64,000 nucleotides of DNA from NCBI RefSeq assembly GCF_020379485.1, contig NC_063444.1, positions 2,118,652-2,182,651 of the forward strand, read 5' to 3'. Positions 45,793-59,087 of the stretch are shown piece after piece. Position numbers and translations under genes: made by a program. Below the pieces are notes generated by a model. That model made no database searches. It was given only the letters and a program-made list of their open reading frames with translations, and had not been told where the DNA came from. The number at the start of each line of letters is the position of its first letter. Position 1 is the first letter of the stretch. The stretch is from Brassica napus. Its lineage: Eukaryota; Streptophyta; Magnoliopsida; Brassicales; Brassicaceae.

Positions 45793-48700
45793 TCCCCTAT
45801 ATATTAAAGGAGAAGCATTTTTAAGGGTTTCCTTAAATGTCTATTGGTAGCATTGACGTGGCATCATGAGAAGCCTTTATTTGAGTATTCACATACGTGT
45901 CGTGCAGAGAACACACGGAAGCAAACAATATGAATTTAATGCAGCCATTACATTCCTTAATAATCTGGTCACTTTCTTTTCGACGATATTTTCCAATTTG
46001 ACTTTCTTTTCAACGTAACTTTCTTTGTTTTCTTCTCGACGTAGAGACGATAAGAATTTGGTCACTTTCTTTGTTGTCTTAAAAATCTAGATATAATCAT
46101 AGAGACGATCGTGTTGGTATGAGACAATATATACACCGGCTAAGACAAGAAGGCGAGCTTGGTGATTGAGTTTCCAGTACTCATGCGCTTCTTTTTATTC
46201 TGAGACAAGAAGCTCGTGAGTTCATGATGGCGTGAAGAATGTTTCCAGTTCTCACGAGCTGCGATTGATAATGATATGGGTTGATAGAGGAGATGACTCA
46301 GGCTGAAGGCAGAACACTGAACTTCGTGTTATAGGTACGGAAATAATAGCCGTTATTCTCTCCGCATGCAAAAGAGTAAGGCTGTGACAATCCAAGAGTA
46401 AATTTGAAACTCTCTTTAGGCAAGAGAGCATTGTCTTCAAAACAACTAAGCAAAGCCACAAAACCAACCAGTTTACCAGAATCCGTACGTTTGATTTCTA
46501 AGTCTTTGAAAGAGGAAGAGAAACCTAACCTTTATGAAACAGAGGACGACAAGAACAAGGTAGTACTGTACTTCACTAGCCTCAGAGGAATCCGAAAGAC
46601 TTATGAGGATTGCTGCTGCGTAAGGACGGTGTTGAGAGGGTATCAGGTTGCGGTAGAGGAGCGTGACATCTCAATGGACTCCAAATACAGGAAATAGTTC
46701 AGATTGCACTAGGCGAAGAGAAACCTGTTTGTTTGCCTTAGGTGTTGATAAGAGGAGTCCACGTTGGTGGCATGGAGGAGATCAAGAAGCTCAATGATGG
46801 AGGTAAATTAGGAGAGATGTTAAAAGGGCTTCCTGTTTGTGAATCTGTAGGAGCTTGCGGATGCTGCGGGGATCCAAGGTTTGTGCCGTGTACAATATAT
46901 TATTGAATTGAATTGTGACGATATCAAAACACTTAAAGCTCTAGACATCATATGTATCAACTCTATACAAACGCTAATATGCTCTTCTCTCATCAAGGCA
47001 AAAGAAAGACTTTTTGACCGTCTTATATGGTGTGTTTGTAAAGATGAAGCATTTATGCTTTGGCTGAACTAACGAGGTTGTTTTCAGATAAGCTGTTTGC
47101 TGTCTGAACTCACTAATATCTTGGCTTGAATTTTCAGTGTGCTTTGGTCTACCTTACTTGCTCTGTTTTTTCCTTCTTCACGACAGTTCTGTTTCTTTAT
47201 CTTATCCTCCAGCAACTTACCACCTAAACATTGTTTTTAAATAAGTATTTTGCAGTTTCATTATCTTTTCATGTATTAAAATTATGAAATCAATTTTTGT
47301 CATTGCAGAGATGCGTTCTTCCAGTTATACATATGTTATAGGACATGGCTTCTTTCTCTTCATGGCATGTGTTGATTATATTATACAGTGTGATTCTATA
47401 TTATTCTTATTAAATCTTAATTTAAGAGATCAATGCTTTATAGATTGATTATTTTCTAGCGAGACGACGCTATGGGGTTTGGGATATTAGAAATTCTAAA
47501 AATATGTATTTTCACTGTTGATTATGCTCATATGAATGCTTTGCTTTATCTTGGTCACTGAATACAAATACTTAAATATGAAACTCATACATTTTATTTT
47601 TTATCGTGTAATGTAGCATATAAAACATACGAGGTTATATTCTAATTGCTACAAAGTTCAAATAGAAAGTTGTGAGTCAATGAGTAAATCAGTATCAATA
47701 AGTTAATCGTTATAACTACCGTCAGTAGTTATTTATACACACACATTAATACATATACCATTTTCATCTCAATGATAATTTTTAATAAAATCAAAATGAT
47801 GTTTGGTATACAAGGATATGACTTTTTGATAACACACCGTTAATATATATATTGGTTGATTATGCTTAATGTTATGAAAATGTTAAATTGTGTCAAAGTG
47901 AATATCTCTTTACTATAGGTAAAATGAATACTATTAAGTTGTCATTATTTTCTACGTATATTTTACAACAAAACTCAGTATTTTATTAAACGTTGTCATG
48001 TGCCCGGCAAATCTCGCTCAATAGCAAGAAAATCTTACGTTGATGGTTTAAATTCCATAACATATCAGTATAATATGACTAATATATATAATAATTAATG
48101 ATTTTAATAATTTTTTTTATAATAATTTGTGTATTCTCCATCATTTTTATTTAATTTATATTATTAAAATAAATTAAATAATCAAATTAATCATAAAATT
48201 AAAATTTAGACTTTTTGTATATGGTGTATTTTTATTTTAAAAACGATTATAAATTACTACAACTGTTAAAATCCTCATATTAACTCTTTTTTGATTAATG
48301 ATTTAACATTTTTATTATAACAAGATACACATGATCTTAAAACTATATGAGTATTAAATCTCATCTACTAGATATTTGAATATATATATATATATATTTT
48401 AATTTAAAATTTTGCAATGAGTTTTCAAGATTATTTATAAATTTTAAACTTATTAAAAGTCTCACATTGAATTTATTTTATCAATGATTTAAACAATTGT
48501 TATAAAAGATATGAATGATCATAAAACCACATGATTATGAAGTCTCATTTAATAGATAACCATATTAAAATATATTACATATATCTATGTTAATATCATT
48601 TAAATTTAATTATCTACAAAATAGATAAATGTAATTGTTTAGATTTATTTACCATAGTATAATAGTAAATATACAATAATAATTTATTTGATTTATGTGT

Positions 48701-49052
48701 TTACGCCAATTTAATTATATATTTGATAGTTAACGATTTCTCAATTATTTAATATATATTTATTATTTGTTGTTACATAATATGTAAAAGAACGCAAAAT
48801 AAGTAATAATATATAAATTCATTGACGTCAAAAAAATATATGTATATATATATATATATATATAAAGTCATTTATATATACAACGTTCATCCCACATAAG
48901 GTACCGGTAAGTGGTTATTACTCGATATGTACATATTTTTTAACTATTATTAAAATGAAAAAAATGTATAATAAAACACTTAATGTTTATAATCACAAAA
49001 TATTATTGTTTTCATAAATTCATCTCGCACAGGGTGCGGGTTATCATCTAGT
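45793..49052 (+). mobile_element. Helitron-like element with glutaredoxin-like fragment, 3260 bp
   Basis: Begins TCCCCTATATATTAAAGGAG after an A and ends with the hairpin CTCGCACAGGGTGCGGG followed by TTATCATCTAGT. The next base is A, not T. The left third contains a degraded glutaredoxin-like gene; the right part (47900-49050) is AT-rich with several (TA)n tracts. No Rep/helicase frame. Confidence 0.7.
46404..46895 (+). pseudogene. Glutaredoxin-like pseudogene (captured fragment)
   Basis: Reads RGIRKTYEDCCCVRTVLRGY, QVAVEERDISMDSKYRK, then after a break VQIALGEEKPVCLP, RGVHVGGMEEIKKLNDGGKL and CGCCGDPRFVPC. This is the plant glutaredoxin-domain family with a C-terminal zinc-ribbon-like CxxC region (At5g13810/At5g39865 type). 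Two lesions disable it: a frameshift at about 46695 (about 4 bp missing) and a stop (TAG for a probable CAG) at about 46739. The C-terminal Cys-rich tail is truncated after RFVPC. No start codon is kept. Captured by the surrounding Helitron. Confidence 0.8.
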
Positions 49053-49402
49053 AGGCTTAGAATTGAGTTTAGAAAAATAAAACATAAGCGATTCTTTTTT
49101 TTTTTTTTTTTTTTTTGAAACACAGCGATTCTTTTGCTTACCGATTATTTTTATAACAAGTAGTCATACATACGTGTTTGAAGTGAATATTTAAACCAAG
49201 AAAAAAGGAAAAATAAAATATAGAAAAACAATATAATATTTATGGTGTATCTTGGTAAGGACCAGGAGATCATTGGGGCCACAATGTCACAAAGAGGACC
49301 AACAATGAGAGTAAATCCTCAGCTGGCCTTTGCCATTTTGGCTCCTACCTTCTCCTTCCACACATATGCACATGTCTTCATGTCCTTCTCGTAATCTTTA
49401 TT

Positions 49403-49408
49403 TATAAG
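49403..49408 (+). promoter_or_regulatory. TATA box of SAUR50
   Basis: TATAAG within ATTTATAAGTATATAC, about 100 bp before the ATG, with a CT-rich leader between. Confidence 0.5.
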
Positions 49409-49508
49409 TATATACTCCTCAACTCCTCAATACCCATCTCCTTCGACATATCTATCTCTCTCTCCTTCCACACACAACTAAAGGCTTTTCTCTCTCAAGA
49501 ACCCAAAA

Positions 49509-49832
49509 ATGGCTATAATGAAGAAATCTTCAAAACTCACTCAAACAGCAATGCTGAAGCAGATTCTGAAGAGATGTTCTAGCTTAGGGAAGAAAAATGG
49601 AGGAGACTACGATGAAGAGTGCCTTCCACTCGATGTACCAAAGGGACACTTCCCTGTCTATGTGGGAGAAAACAGAAGCAGATACATTGTCCCAATCTCC
49701 TTCTTGACTCACCCTGAGTTCCAAACTCCTTTAAGCCGAGCTGAAGAAGAGTTTGGATTCGATCACGACATGGGTCTCACCATTCCTTGTGATGAACTCG
49801 TCTTTCAGACCCTAACCTCAATGATCCGATGA
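49509..49832 (+). CDS. SAUR50: SAUR50
   Basis: Single exon, 107 aa, nearly the same as my recollection of Arabidopsis SAUR50 (At4g34760). It starts [20 protein letters not shown]; the domain reads [40 protein letters not shown] and [20 protein letters not shown]. This is the SAUR subclass with the RYIVPISFL form and DMGLTIPC, distinct from the SAUR1-5 group. In Arabidopsis SAUR50 promotes cotyledon opening in light and growth asymmetry by inhibiting PP2C-D1. [11 protein letters not shown] replaces the commoner QSLLQRAEEEF. It is isolated here by Helitrons on the left and a gene-free region on the right. Confidence 0.95.
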   Translation: MAIMKKSSKLTQTAMLKQILKRCSSLGKKNGGDYDEECLPLDVPKGHFPVYVGENRSRYIVPISFLTHPEFQTPLSRAEEEFGFDHDMGLTIPCDELVFQTLTSMIR

Positions 49833-52800
49833 TATCTTCAGTTAAATCATTTGAAGAAGAAGCAGAAGGAGATGGTTAAAGAAAAAAGAAGACGCTTATC
49901 TTTACAAAAAAAATAGCACTCTTCTCTTATTTAAGTTTTTTTTCTTCTATTTTAAGCCCATCTAGGGTTTTTTACGAGTTAATTTACTCGTCTAACAAGA
50001 AAGAAACCCGTATGAAATAGAGATTATATGGGTTTAGATCTGTAAAAAGAAGCATGTAATGTTTTCCTCGCAGATTTTGATTCTGTGAGAGAAGTTGATT
50101 AATGCAAGAAAAAGTATTCCTCGACCTGTTTATATTTTTTCTATTAGTTTTTATTGATTCCAGTGCAGTTTAATTTGTTGTTGTCATTTACCTCCTAAAA
50201 CAAAATAATTTAAATAGCTATTTCACAGATTTCAGTACATTTTGAGCATTAACCAGAAGAAACGATGTTTAACTTTGGACTTAACCAAATAACTTCCATG
50301 TGATACCAAAATAATTAGGGTTCTTATACAGAGAAGATTATATGTCAAATCATGTACATAAGCTTTTGAAAATGCATGTTTGAACATGGGTTTGTCAGAG
50401 AATGTAGGGTACTTTATCATGTACGTACGGAGCCAGATAAGATTTTCTACATTCGTTTTGAAGAAAAAGGTTACTAGTATTAGGATTGAAATTTTAAATG
50501 CCAATGAGATCCGTTAGTTCGGAAACGTTCAGCATATACTTGTCACCATTTATGTTTAATGGTGGTTTGGACAGAAATTAATGGCCACCAATATTTTGAA
50601 AGAGTTTTTTTATGTGTAAATAACTAAATATGGCTAACTCACCATATGCAATTCGAGAAAACACATCTGTAATTATAACTACCAGTTCCTCATCATTACT
50701 GGTTAGTGCCGGATATTTTATCCGTTAAATTTGATTTGATTCGTTATTCGTTTCGATCTGAAAATTCCGGATATCCGTAAACTTTCGAAGCAACTCAAAT
50801 ACTAAAAATCAATATCCGTTTAAATCGAAGCAAATCACAAATATTAAAATTTTGGGAAGCGGATATCCGCTCTGATCCAGAAATATATAAATACATGTAT
50901 ATCTTGATTATATTTAAAGTTTTAAATGTATAAAATTATATAATTATTATTCTAACATATGGTTTGACAAATTCTATTTACATTATTACTTATATAAAAG
51001 TATTACATAAAAAAGAAAAAATTATAAGAAAAAATTATGACAATTATAACTTTTTCTTAAGTTTTATGTTATTATAATTGTTAACTAGGTTTAAAAAATT
51101 TACAAGATATGTATATTCACTACTTCTTTTAATTTTTATTTTATATATCATGGAAAAAAATTACAAAACAAATTTATATCAAATTTTTAAGATTATTTGT
51201 ATTAATTTAAATGAATGAGATGCCGTAAGTACTCATAGATATCCGCAAATATTTATTTATTTTTTGGATATCCGTTTTTCAGATATCCGTATTTTTTCGA
51301 AGCAAGCAAATCGAAAATTAGATACCCGTAACATACGAAATAGATCACGAATACCTTTGAAAACCTGGATTCACTGTACTAGATTACTACTATCACGGGA
51401 ATGCATGTTTGTACTAGATTACTACTATCATACCGCACTAACCACACTAATTGTTTTTTTTTCAGCTAATTCACTGTACAGTAACTAAACAGTCTAAACT
51501 GATAGTAATCATTAAAAATAAATATCAGTTATGCTAGTAAGTTTCAAACATTAATCTACGTTAAAACTTAAAAATGAAGATTTTTAATGAATGAAATGAA
51601 TATTATTTTTTATATGAATAAATGAAGATTTTTTTTCACTTTAAGATCAGTTGATATCTTTAATTAAAATGTTCTTTTTTTTGTCAAAGTAATTAAAATG
51701 TTCTAAAATGAAATATCAATCGCGTGTTGAATATTTTGAACACCAAGACGTAGAAAACTTGCATATGAAAAAGGTCATAACGTTGTGTACACTCTCAAAA
51801 TTTGACAGATCCTTGAGTTTAACTATATTTTGCTTACTTGATTTATACTTGGAACTTTTTCTATCTTATAGTCCCCCTCCAATATCTTTTGGATAAATTT
51901 CTTATACCAAAACTAAACTAATTTTAACGTTGATTGATCACCACTGAATTGTCTCATTCCACAATATTGTATGTACGTCCTAGTGGAAGTTTATTAATTC
52001 CTCATTCAACAAAGGGCTGACTTCTTTTTATCAACTAGAAAAATGCTAAACATTGGAAATGTTGAATTCACTTTAAGAATATCTACTTTATGTTTGTATA
52101 AACATATACTAAAGCAGAGAATGACCTGAATAACTACACATTTATATTTTACAAACATTCAGTACTGTAAAGCAAAGAAGATGATTCAGTGCATGGTAAT
52201 GGAAGTAGTTGTATTGAAAAGGACTTTACAAATGATATTGAGCTGTTTCCAAATATGGCGCCCCTTAATCATTTTTAAAGTCGGCATTATATATGTGTAC
52301 TGCATGCGCAATAAAACGATTCCTTCTACGGCTTTTCCATACTCCGTACAGGTATTAAAGATGCATTTAAATAGTTATTTAATTGTTGTAAAAAGGTTGG
52401 ACGTCCTACGAACAAATATTAAGTCATTTGCATAATTGATTTATATTTAAAAAGTTGATGGAGAAATTAATCACGCTTTTAAACTCTAGTTTTGAATAGT
52501 CGTTGATTTCTATAATTGATGCAAGATTTTTTCACGTATTCGAGTTCTATTGATTTTATATCCATCGTCTGCGGCGATTGCATTAGCGCTAAATCGCTAG
52601 TCAGGCGCAGTATTACGAGGAACACTTAAACAAATGCTTAGGAAGAACACTGAAAATATAGTATAATAATATGGATTGTTTGGTTTTAAATCCTACCGTT
52701 AGCATTAAGCAAAATTATTTATATCTAGTTATATGACATTACTTGACCACTACAACATACTCATATTGTTAGTCTACAGTCGTACAGTTGAACCTTAGTA

Positions 52801-54332
52801 TTAAAAAGCTTATATCAACATAATCAAACAACTATTGATTGGTAAATTAGATGACAAGTAAAATAGATTCATATTGAAATATAATCCACTATACTAATAG
52901 AATAGTAGAATATAATCCAATTATATTGTAACTAGATTATTTTGGTGATAGAATAGAATACTTGCAAGTTGTAATTAACAATGCAACGAATGTCATTTGT
53001 TAGTTAATAATTTAGCAGACACTATGATCTCTCGTGATCACTTTTCAAAAAAGCAAATCATAATCATTTAGAAGGATTATGATTCATGACGACACGTACT
53101 ACTCAACGAATGATCTTACAGCAAATAGTGTCTTACTTTATGAAACGTTCAAATTCTACTTGTGCATTAACAATTACTCCCTAATGTATGTGTCGATTTT
53201 TAATGTCGGCTGGATTATTAGATTGGTTAAAAGAGTTAGAGATATTCAGACCATAATTCTATGGGTTCGGCCCAATTTAGGTATTTAAACAAATCAAGAT
53301 CAGGATTAATCGAATCCGTATTGTTATTAATCTTGGCAGAAGTGCATCAACTTAATCCAATCTTTTAAAAAGGTTATGGTATGAACATAAACTAAAACGC
53401 TTAACATTCTTACGGTAGAATAGAGGTTATTAACTTAAAATATTTAAGATATTAAACAGTACATCGTAAAATTATTAAAGTGATTAGTGCTTTGATGAAC
53501 ACTTACGCATCATCCATATGATTTACTAAGATATTGTTGTCTACTTAAAGTATAGTATAATTTAACATTCTCAACTGTTTTTATTGAGTACTCAATTTTA
53601 CATAAATACAAATTTTATAATGCAACTAAATCTATAGATTATTATTAATGTCAACTGATTTGATCGCGGCATTTATGTTCGGTATTTTGATATGTTCAAT
53701 AATATGTTGCATGTACAGTTCTGTGTTTAGATAATTTTGTTTTTTCTATTGTTCCTCTTGAAATTTAACCGAAATATTCGTGACCAGATTTAAATTTAGG
53801 AAAAGCGATAACCATTACTCATAATAAAGCCATATGTTTCTTCGTTTATTAGAAGCTGGAGATTTTTTTTTTGTTTGAGACATTTAAAGTGGGAAATTCT
53901 TTTACTGTTAAATAAGCTTTACATTTAGGTGATATGGTGGAGGTACCACGTCTACCGTACCAATTAAATTATATTATGATGTTGGTTAGGATGAGAAACA
54001 TATTTTAAAATATCAAATACCAAATACCCAATTCTGAGGAAAATAAACAAACGCTCTCGTATTTGATTACTAGCAAACCTAACACCTACAAATTTAGTTT
54101 TTTTTCTTCTTTGCTATTCTTACAAATTGCACCAATTAACTATATATAAAATCATTTTATTTGATATGTTTGAAAATAGTATAAAATTTGCATAAAACCT
54201 ACAAAATATTAATTATATATAAGAATGATATTTAAAAACTATTTTGTATGTATTGCTAATATGATGCTAATAATCTATGTTGTGTGTGGTATGACAACTT
54301 GGTAAAACATATGTAGTTGTATCGATATCATA
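49833..54332. other. 4.5-kb gene-free region
   Basis: No gene recognised. About 50704-51376 is rich in ATATCCG/CGGATAT, resembling a decayed element of the GGTTCGG type, without target duplication. A 20-bp direct repeat (TACTAGATTACTACTATCA) occurs at about 51378 and 51413. The rest is AT-rich. Confidence 0.5.
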
Positions 54333-55212
54333 TCTACTAATAATAGCAATCCTTATTAATTCAAAAGGTTGTGAATTCCATTGAAAGGTTGTGTCTTTTC
54401 AACAATTAAAAGTTGTGTCTTTTTATTTAAAAATAACTATTTATATTAAAAGAATGTGACCATTTATATTGAAAAGTTGTAACTCTTCATATAAGTATTA
54501 TTACAAAAAGACACAACCTTTTAATTCAAAAGATGTGACTCTTCAAACAAAATTTTGAAAATTTATTAATAGTCCAATGTCTATGCCTTCTCAAAGCATA
54601 ATTTTCGCTAATCAAATAAAATGGTGAAGAAAAAAAACAATTAATAATAGCAAACCCAAACAATGTTGAAAAGTTGTGTGTTTTATAGGAATTTTATTTC
54701 TTGTTAAAAGTTGTGTCTTTTCATTATATATTAAGATATGTCATTTCATTATTTGTTTCAAGAGTTGTGTATTAGTTAGTATTTAAATTAAAAAGATGTA
54801 ATTATTTAAATGAAAAATTGTGACTATTCATATATGTATCATTTCAAAATAACTACCTTTAAATTGAAAAGATGTGACTATTTAAATTGGAAAGTTGTGA
54901 CTATTCACATAAGTATCATTTAAAAATAACCACCTTTAAACTGGAAAAAATGTGACTATTCATCTATACGAACGTTGCATTTCTTAATTTTTTATATGAA
55001 AAGTTGTATTTATTAGTATTGAGATGAAAAATTATGTCTTTTCGTTTTTATCTTGCTCATATCTATTTATTAATATTTCATAAACATTTGCAATTGTTTT
55101 ATTTCTAAAAATCAGTGTATTAATTAATATGAAAATTTGAATCTCTTAAGTTTTATGCATAAAAGTTGCATCTCTTAAATGTTTTACATGAAAACCCAAA
55201 CAATGTTGAAAA

Positions 55213-55660
55213 GTTGTGTATTTTTATAGGAATTTTATTTCTTGTTAAAGTTGTGGCTTTTCGTTATTTGTTTCAAGAGTTGTGCATTAGTTATAATTTA
55301 ATTTTAAAATATGTAATTATTTAAATGAAAAGTTGTGACTATTCATATTTCTATCATTTCAAAATAATTACATTTAAATTTGAAAAGATGTAACTATTTA
55401 AATTGAAAAGTTGTGACTAATCATATAATTTCAAAAGTTGTGTATTTTTATAGGAATTTTATTTCTTGTTAAAGTTGTGTCTTTTCGTTATTTGTTTCAA
55501 GAGTCGTGCATTAGTTAGAAATTAATTTTAAAATATGTAATTATTTAAATGAAAAATTGTGACTATTCATATTTCTATCATTTCAAAATAATTACATTTA
55601 AATTTGAAAAGATGTAACTATTTAAATTGAAAAGTTGTGACTAATCATATAAGTATCATT
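55213..55660. repeat. 225-bp tandem duplication
   Basis: The segment starting GTTGTGTATTTTTATAGGAA at 55213 recurs at 55438. Both continue through TTTCAAGAGT.GTGCATTAG and GAAAAGATGTAACTATTTAA. A third, older partial copy lies near 54668. Confidence 0.88.
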
Positions 55661-55689
55661 TCAAAATAATCACCTTTAAATTGAAAGAT

Positions 55690-58480
55690 GTGACTATTCA
55701 TATATATGAATAAAGTAAAAAAAAAAAGACATAAAATTTCATTTCAATACTAATAAAAATAATTTTTCATAAAAAACTTAAGAGACACAATTTTCATATT
55801 AACAATGATTAAAAAATGATAAATATTTATGTGGTGTCATCAACAAAGAGGTACAAATGTATTGTGATTTAAGAGATATGAACGCATCATAATTTAAGAG
55901 GTATGAACGTGTTGTGATCCAAGAGGTACAAACATATCATGATCCAAGGAGTATGAACGTTTTGTGACTGAACGGATGTGAATGTATTTTGACCAAAAAT
56001 ATACAAATCGATCGTGACCGAAAGACTGCCAATGATCATAAACGAAAAAGTGCGAATGGATCTTGACCGAAAGGATGTGAAATTAATCTTGACAGAAAGG
56101 GTGGGAACGGATCTTGACTAGGCATGGGCGTTCGGGTACCCGTTGGCATTCGGGTCGGGTTTTTCGGGTTTTCGGATTTTTGGGTTTACGCTTCTAGGTC
56201 CCATACTAAAATTTTATTAGTACGGGTCGGGTTCGGATAATAACAATTCGGGTTCGGTTCAAAATTGTATTACATCATAAAACCCATAAAGTAATCATAT
56301 ATCGTATGGATTCGGGTTATATCGGTTTGGTTCGGATATAACCAAAGTAAAAAACAAATTTTTTGAAGTAAAACATAAAGAAAAACATCTAAATTAAATA
56401 AAAACTAATCTATCACATATAAAATTGATAAAATAACAATAAAATGTTAAATCAAGCATGAAAACAAACATCATTTGTAAACAATATTTATTGCCTTATA
56501 GAGAGTAGACTTTTTATTTCAATGAGCAAATTATAAAATACTTATTTATAACTAATTGTGTACTTAAAGCATTTATTAGAATTTTAATATTTATTATTAT
56601 ATATAATATTACCACAAATATTGAATTTAATAATTGAGATACTTGTATATATTTCAAAATATTTATATTGACTATTAATTTCGGATTTTTCGGGTTATCC
56701 GTTCGGATTCGGTTAATAACACTTCGGGTTCAGATATTTTTTGTACCACCCTACAAGACCTGTTCGGGTATTTTTACGTTTCGGGTCGGATAACGGGTCG
56801 GGTTTTTCGGTTCGGGTTCGGTTCGGATTTCGGGTTCCGGATTTTATGTCCAGGCCTAATCTTGACTGTGACCAAAAGGGTGCAAATGGGTTATGACAGA
56901 AAGGGTGCAAATGATCGTGACCGAAAGGTTTCGATTGGATCGTGACCAAAAGGTTGCGAATGGATCGTGGCCGAAAAATTTCAAACAGTTCGTGACCAAA
57001 GAGTGCACATGGTCGTGATCGAAAGGTTGCGAATGGGTTGTGACTGAAAAAGTTTAAACGAGTCATGACCAAAAAAGGGTGTGAACGGATTGTAACCGAA
57101 AGAGTGTGAAATATTTGTTACCGAAAGAGTGTGAATGGGTCTTGACTGAAAGGGAGCGAAAGAGTCGTAACCAAAGGTGTGTCACCGTCAATGGATCAAA
57201 ACCAAAGAGGTAAGAATGAATCGTTACTGAAAATGTGCGAACGAAACATCACCAAGAGAATGCTAAAGGTCAACCATGATGTTGGTGATATAAGAGTATG
57301 ATCTTTTCTGGCCAACATAAAAAGTCTATTTAAAACAACTACATATATTTATGAAGTATTAATATATAGATATGAGTAAAGTAAAAACAAAAAAAGACAT
57401 AAATTTTCATCTCAATACTAATAAATACAAAAAAAAATTCATATAAGTTTACTTATCATATTAACATTGATTAAAAATTATAAACATTTAGATAGTGTCA
57501 TCAACAGAGAGATATAAATGTGTTGTAATTTAAGAGATATAAACGCGTCATAATATAAGAGGTACGAACATGCTATGATCCAAGAGGTACAAACGTATCA
57601 TGATCCAAGGGGTGTGAAAGTGTTGTGACTGAAAGGGTGTGAATGTATTATGACCGAAAATGTACAAAAGGATTGTGACCGAAAGGCTGTGAATGTCATA
57701 AACGAAAGGGTGTGAACGGTTCTTGACCGAAAGGATGTGAAATTAATCCTGACCGAAAGGATGCAAATGGATCTTGACCATGACAAAAAGGGTACAAATG
57801 AGTTATGACCAAAAGCGTGCAAATGAGTTTTGATCGAAAACGTGCAAATGGGTTATGATCGAAAGGGTGCAAATGGTCGTGTTTGAAAGATTGCAAATGG
57901 TCGTGACTGAAGGGTTGCGAATGGATCGTGACCGAAAGGTTGCGAATGGATCGTGACCAAAAAAATGCAAACGAGTCATGGCCAAAGGGTGCAAATGGTC
58001 GTGACCGAAAGATTGCAAATGGGTTGTGACAAAAAAGTGCAAACGTGTCGTGACCAAAAGGAGAAAACGGATCGTAACCGAATGAGTGTGAACGGATCGT
58101 AACTGAAAGAACATGAATAGATCGTGAATGAAAGGGTGCAAAAGAGTCGTATCCAAAGGAGTGCCAATGAATCATGACCGAAGAGGTAAGAATGGATCAT
58201 GACTGAAAAAGTGCGAACGAGACATCACTGAGAGAATGTTAAAGGCCAACCATGGTGCTGGTGATATAAGAGTATGACATTTTCTCGACAACATAAAAAG
58301 TCTATCTAAATTAGAATATATCATTTTTTTAATATTTCTTAGATTTTACCTGTTTTTTTACCCATCCAGAATTTTTTTTGTTTTATGGTCAACCATGGTA
58401 CTGGTGATATAAGAGTATGAAATTTTCTCGACAACATAAAAAGTCTATCCAAATTAGAATATATCATTTTTTAAATATTT
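55690..58480. repeat. Large duplication of GACCGAAAGG minisatellite array
   Basis: A unit beginning with ATGA(A/G)TAAAGTAAAAA at about 55705 and 57371 contains TGTCATCAAC (55836, 57496), AAGAGGTACAAAC, then tens of degenerate 22-25-bp repeats like GCGAATGGATCGTGACCGAA, and ends near a GGTGATATAAGAGTATGA segment. That end segment is itself present at about 57280, 58258 and 58397. The copies are offset about 1660 bp, or about 920 bp without the nested copy C element. Confidence 0.8.
56120..56858 (+). mobile_element. GGTTCGG-end element, copy C (739 bp), nested
   Basis: A perfect 9-bp duplication ATCTTGACT flanks it (56111-56119, 56859-56867). It starts AGGCATGGGCGTTCGGGTAC and ends TTATGTCCAGGCCTA, the same ends as copies A and B; the core is diverged and longer. 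It interrupts only the first unit of the minisatellite duplication, so it inserted after that duplication. Confidence 0.85.
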
Positions 58481-59087
58481 CTTAGATTTTGCATGTTTTA
58501 CCCATCCGGAAACTTTTTTGTCTTATGGATCCCAATTTCAATTTACACCCTTTCGTTCACACCATTTACACTTTTTCGGTCATGACACATTCATACCTTC
58601 AGTCAAGGCATATCTGTCCACCCCTTGGAACAAGTTCATACCTCTTGAATCGCATTATGTTTGTATCCCTTAGTTTACGACGTGTTCGTACCTCTTAGGT
58701 TATGAGTGGTTCGTACTTTTTCGTTGACGACACAACCGTCTAACATGAACGACACATTTTTTATTTAAAAAGATTTTTATGTTTAATAAGAGATTTTATT
58801 TATTTATTATAAACTTATATAATTTAAAATTTTAGAGTAACTTAATTAAAATAATAAAAATGTATAATTTTATTAGTATTGATGTATTTGTATTTTAGTT
58901 GTAATTTAAAATTATAGAATATACATTTTTAATATTATCAATAAATAAATATAAACACACATGTGCTACGTTTTGACATGAATTTTTTTTAAAATAATTT
59001 TTTTATATAATATATAAATTATAATATGATATATTTATTTATAAAAGTTGAGCTCCCACGCGATATCACGTGGGTTCCTTACCTAGT

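Larger units (their letters stand above)
54333..59087 (+). mobile_element. Helitron-like element packed with minisatellites, 4755 bp
   Basis: Starts TCTACTAATAATAGCAATCC after an A (54332) and ends with a stem (CCCACGCGATATCACGTGGG) plus TTCCTTACCTAGT before a T (59088), the expected A|T target. Inside are GTTGTGTCTTTT-rich repeats (54360-55690), GACCGAAAGG arrays (55850-58230), a large duplication, and the nested copy C of the GGTTCGG family. No coding capacity is supported. The right end is secure; the left is inferred. Confidence 0.6.

Noticed and set aside
57598..58200. Open frames of 74-159 codons on the minus strand with FGHDPF-type repeats, as a repetitive protein gene
   Set aside because: They arise because minisatellite units are near 24 bp and lack stops in that frame. 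Several overlapping frames are open at once, repeats are degenerate in length, and there is no promoter or known domain.
55690..58740. CRISPR-like array
   Set aside because: Repeats are degenerate, without regular spacers, in a eukaryotic genome inside a transposable element; an ordinary minisatellite explains them.
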